Of a stretch of DNA of 64,000 nt, positions 61,594-64,000 are shown one piece after another (position 1 is the stretch's first letter; each line of letters opens with the position of its first letter). The notes beneath the pieces were generated by a model, which had not been told where the DNA came from, made no database searches, and saw nothing but the letters and a program-made list of their open reading frames with translations. Location: the NCBI GenBank assembly GCA_050248155.1, contig JBFWSW010000016.1:1-64000 (forward strand). Direction: 5' to 3'. Source of the stretch: VFMC01 sp050248155. GTDB taxonomy: Bacteria; Actinomycetota; Acidimicrobiia; Acidimicrobiales; Ilumatobacteraceae. The position numbers were made by a program, and so were the translations under genes.

Positions 61594-61607
61594 ATCGTGC
61601 GTACGAT
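61594..61607. promoter_or_regulatory. palindrome in the divergent glgE control region
   Basis: ATCGT (61594-61598) and ACGAT (61603-61607) are perfect inverted arms with a four-base spacer, 28 bases before the glgE start. A regulator may bind here. It is short, so chance is a real possibility. Confidence 0.3.
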
Positions 61608-61634
61608 CGTGGTGTCCCTCGGAGCTCTTGCGCG

Positions 61635-63617
61635 GTGCCGATGACCCCGATGCCCAAAACCCGCCCGTCCAACGTCACCGTCGAAGCCGTCTCCCCGGTC
61701 GTCGACGCGGGTCGATTCCCCGCCAAGGCCACGGTCGGTGAACCGGTGCTCGTGCAGGCCGACGTGTTCACGTCCGGCCACGACGTCGTCGATGCCGCGC
61801 TGCGCTGGCGGTTCGTCTCGTCACCTCGCGCTCGGCCGCAGTGGAGCGAGGTCCCGATGTCCACCGAGGGCAACGATCGCTTCACCGCGACGTTCGTGCC
61901 CGATCGCCTCGGGCAGTGGCAGTACGAGGTCGTCGGCTGGGTCGACCACGCCGAGTCGTGGCGGCAGGGCATCGTCAAGAAGATCGACGCGGGCGTCGAC
62001 ATCGCGGTCGACATCCTCGGCGGGATCCGCATCGTCGAGCACCTCGTCGAGCGCGCGTCGTCGGCCGGCGCCGTCGACGACGCGGCGTCGCTGCGCGACC
62101 TCGCGGCCGATCTCGCAGCCGGCGAGACCGGCTCGCTCGACGACGACACGTGGACCGAGATCTTCTGGCGCCACGTCGACCGCGAGCCGCTCGCGACCTT
62201 GCCGCGCGCACTCTCGATCGACGTCGATCCCGAGCTCGCCCGGTTCAGCGCGTGGTACGAGTTCTTTCCCCGTTCGGCCGTCGCGCCCGCCACAGGGCAC
62301 CAGACGCTGAAGTCCGCCGTCGACCGTCTCGACCACATCGCCGAGATGGGCTTCGACGTCGTGTACCTCCCGCCGATCCACCCGATCGGGCACACCAACC
62401 GCAAGGGCCGCAACAACTCGGTCGTCGCGGTGGAGGGCGACGTGGGGAGCCCGTGGGCGATCGGTTCGGCCGATGGCGGCCACACCGCTGTCGAACCCGC
62501 GCTCGGCACCATCGACGATCTGCGGAACCTGGTGCGCGAGTGCCAGGATCGAGGTCTGCAGCTCTCGCTCGACATCGCCTTCAACTGCACGCCCGACCAC
62601 CCGTGGGTCACCGCGCATCCCGAGTGGTTCGGGCGCCGCGCCGACGGGTCGATCCAGTTCGCCGAGAACCCGCCGAAGCGCTACGAGGACATCTATCCCC
62701 TCGACTTCGAGTCGAGCGATTGGCAGGGGTTGTGGTCCGCGCTGGCCGACGTCTTCCGCTTCTGGATCGAGCAGGGCATCACAGTGTTCCGCGTCGACAA
62801 CCCGCACACCAAGGCGTTGCCGTTCTGGGAGTGGGCACTGCGCACGCTGCGCAGCGAGCACCCCGAGACGATCTTCCTGGCCGAGGCCTTCACCAGGCCG
62901 CGGGTGATGGAGCGGCTCGCCAAGATCGGGTTCAACCAGTCGTACACGTACTTCGCCTGGCGGCAGAGCGCGTGGGAGCTGCGCGAGTACTTCACCGATC
63001 TGTCGACCCGCACCGTCGACTACTTCCGCCCGAACGCATGGCCGAACACGCCCGACATCCTCACCGAGCAACTGCAGGACGGTGGCCGCCCCGCGTTCGT
63101 CAACCGGGCGGTGCTGGCGGCCACCCTGTCTCCGAGCTGGGGCGTCTACGGTCCCGCGTTCGAGCTGCAGGAGGCGGTCGCGGTGCGACCCGGGTCGGAG
63201 GAGTACCTCGACTCCGAGAAGTACCAGTTGCGCGAGTGGGACCTCGACGCCGAGCAGAGCCTCGCGCCACTGCTCACCCGCCTGAACCAGATCCGCCGCG
63301 ATCAACCCGCGCTGCAGCACCTGCGCACCACCTGGTTCCACCTCGTCGACAACCCCAACCTCCTCTGCTTCTCGCGCACCGACCCCAACGGCGTCGGCCA
63401 CCCGGTGCTCGTCGTCGTCAACGCCGACCACGGGAACCGCCAGGCCGGGTTCGTCGACATCGACCTCGCCCGGCTCGACCTGCCCTATGGCGTCGAGTAC
63501 GACGTCGTCGACCTCCTCGGTGGCGGCACCTACCGCTGGGTTGGCAACCGCAACTACGTCGACCTGTCGCCGTGGGGAGCGAACGCACACATCTTCTCGG
63601 TACGGCCCGCCGCATGA
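61635..63617 (+). CDS. glgE: alpha-1,4-glucan:maltose-1-phosphate maltosyltransferase, 660 aa
   Basis: GH13_3 enzyme that extends alpha-glucan with maltose-1-phosphate. N-terminal beta domain, then AWYEFFPRSAV, DVVYLPPIHPIGHTNRKGRNN, a nucleophile Asp in FRVDNPHTKALPFW, an acid Glu in FLAEAFTRPRVM, and QSYTYFAWRQSAWELREYF. The nucleophile-donor spacing and the PHTK/P-x-x-FW pattern are GlgE hallmarks. GTG 61635 has a CGGAG Shine-Dalgarno; ATG 61641 and 61650 are alternatives. Its stop overlaps the treS start (ATGA). Confidence 0.95.
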   Translation: MPMTPMPKTRPSNVTVEAVSPVVDAGRFPAKATVGEPVLVQADVFTSGHDVVDAALRWRFVSSPRARPQWSEVPMSTEGNDRFTATFVPDRLGQWQYEVVGWVDHAESWRQGIVKKIDAGVDIAVDILGGIRIVEHLVERASSAGAVDDAASLRDLAADLAAGETGSLDDDTWTEIFWRHVDREPLATLPRALSIDVDPELARFSAWYEFFPRSAVAPATGHQTLKSAVDRLDHIAEMGFDVVYLPPIHPIGHTNRKGRNNSVVAVEGDVGSPWAIGSADGGHTAVEPALGTIDDLRNLVRECQDRGLQLSLDIAFNCTPDHPWVTAHPEWFGRRADGSIQFAENPPKRYEDIYPLDFESSDWQGLWSALADVFRFWIEQGITVFRVDNPHTKALPFWEWALRTLRSEHPETIFLAEAFTRPRVMERLAKIGFNQSYTYFAWRQSAWELREYFTDLSTRTVDYFRPNAWPNTPDILTEQLQDGGRPAFVNRAVLAATLSPSWGVYGPAFELQEAVAVRPGSEEYLDSEKYQLREWDLDAEQSLAPLLTRLNQIRRDQPALQHLRTTWFHLVDNPNLLCFSRTDPNGVGHPVLVVVNADHGNRQAGFVDIDLARLDLPYGVEYDVVDLLGGGTYRWVGNRNYVDLSPWGANAHIFSVRPAA

Positions 63618-64000
63618 CTGCCGACTGGTACCGCGACGCCGTCATCTACGAGCTGCACGTGCGCGCCTTCGCCGACTCGAACGGCGACGGCACGGGCGAC
63701 TTCGAGGGCCTCACGTCCAAGCTCGACTACCTCGCCGACCTCGGCGTCACCGCGCTGTGGCTCCTGCCCTTCTACCCCTCACCGCTGCGCGACGACGGCT
63801 ACGACATCTCCGACTACCGCGTCATCAACCCCGACTACGGGACGATGGGCATGTTCAAGCGGTTCCTCGCCGAGGCGCACGAGCGCAACCTGCGCGTCAT
63901 CACCGAGCTCGTGGTGAACCACACCTCCGATCAGCACCACTGGTTCCAGCGCGCCCGCCGCGCACAGCCGGGTTCGAGGTGGCGCAACTTCTACGTGTGG
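63614..64000 (+). CDS. treS: trehalose synthase (maltose alpha-D-glucosyltransferase), N-terminal part, cut by window end
   Basis: The first 129 residues are present and open at the edge. They read WYRDAVIYELHVRAFADSNGDGTGDFEGLTSKLDYLADLGVTALWLLPFYPSP, then DGYDISDYRVINPDYGTMGMF and ELVVNHTSDQHHWFQ, the GH13_16 TreS start. TreS interconverts maltose and trehalose and, with maltokinase, supplies the GlgE substrate. A C-terminal maltokinase fusion cannot be judged. ATG overlaps the glgE stop. Confidence 0.93.
   Translation, partial: MTADWYRDAVIYELHVRAFADSNGDGTGDFEGLTSKLDYLADLGVTALWLLPFYPSPLRDDGYDISDYRVINPDYGTMGMFKRFLAEAHERNLRVITELVVNHTSDQHHWFQRARRAQPGSRWRNFYVW

Noticed and set aside
1..64000. 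CRISPR array, tRNA or rRNA genes
   Set aside because: No regularly spaced direct repeats and no cloverleaf or rRNA-like block were found by reading; the only tandem repeats are the short ones listed.

Overview
The window reads as chromosome of a high-GC actinobacterium, most like the Acidimicrobiia (Ilumatobacter-type). The pointers are very high GC, many GTG starts with 4-base ATGA/GTGA gene overlaps, a menaquinone (not ubiquinone) gene set, an F420-type luciferase-like oxidoreductase, a DUF222/13E12-type HNH endonuclease tail, and GlgE/TreS plus TreXYZ trehalose metabolism. The class assignment is inference; no rRNA is present to confirm it. Coding density is very high, no gap exceeds about 210 bases, and I see no rRNA, tRNA, insertion sequence or CRISPR array.

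Layout. 1-5.2 kb: HNH tail, SDR, luciferase-like oxidoreductase, acyl-CoA ligase, amidase. 5.3-14.3 kb: menaquinone genes menG, menF, menD, a menH-like hydrolase, menA and menE, interrupted by an ECF sigma/membrane-protein pair and a FrnE-type DsbA protein. menB and menC are not in the window. 14.3-19.3 kb: MFS exporter, then the phoH-ybeY-corC operon followed by an SDR. 19.4-22.9 kb: an unknown protein divergent from a membrane GGDEF-EAL protein, then an ArfB-type ribosome-rescue hydrolase. 22.9-26.1 kb: an operon of FAD-linked oxidase, gamma-butyrobetaine-dioxygenase-like protein and HD-domain oxygenase-like protein (resembles the TmpA/TmpB phosphonate pair). 26.1-30.3 kb: PRC-barrel protein, TetR divergent from an acyl-CoA dehydrogenase/carboxyltransferase pair, VOC protein.

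30.3-38.8 kb is a compact two-armed accessory locus. One arm holds an adenosine-deaminase-family enzyme, XRE-cupin regulator, SsuB-like ATPase and enolase-superfamily dehydratase, all chained by 4-base overlaps. The divergent arm holds a Rieske oxygenase, a fused double permease, an NMT1-like binding lipoprotein and an aldo/keto reductase. Together they look like uptake plus catabolism of one unidentified compound, possibly a modified nucleoside or methylated N-heterocycle.

38.8-51.8 kb is a signalling island: two hybrid histidine kinases with paralogous receivers, a free Hpt protein, a free receiver, a PAS/GGDEF*/EAL-like/GAF/GGDEF protein, a GGDEF*-EAL-REC-LuxR fusion and a REC-EAL protein, with a secreted CAP-repeat protein in the middle. 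It looks like a multistep phosphorelay that feeds cyclic-di-GMP turnover and a DNA-binding output. 51.9-53.8 kb: LigD-like PE-Pol protein without a ligase domain, and a small lipoprotein.

53.8-64 kb: treX-treY-treZ operon (glycogen to trehalose) on the minus strand, preceded by a PilZ protein, a small protein and a SAM methyltransferase, then glgE-treS on the plus strand (treS runs off the end). PilZ next to the glycogen-debranching gene and the large c-di-GMP gene set suggest second-messenger control of storage carbon; this is inference.
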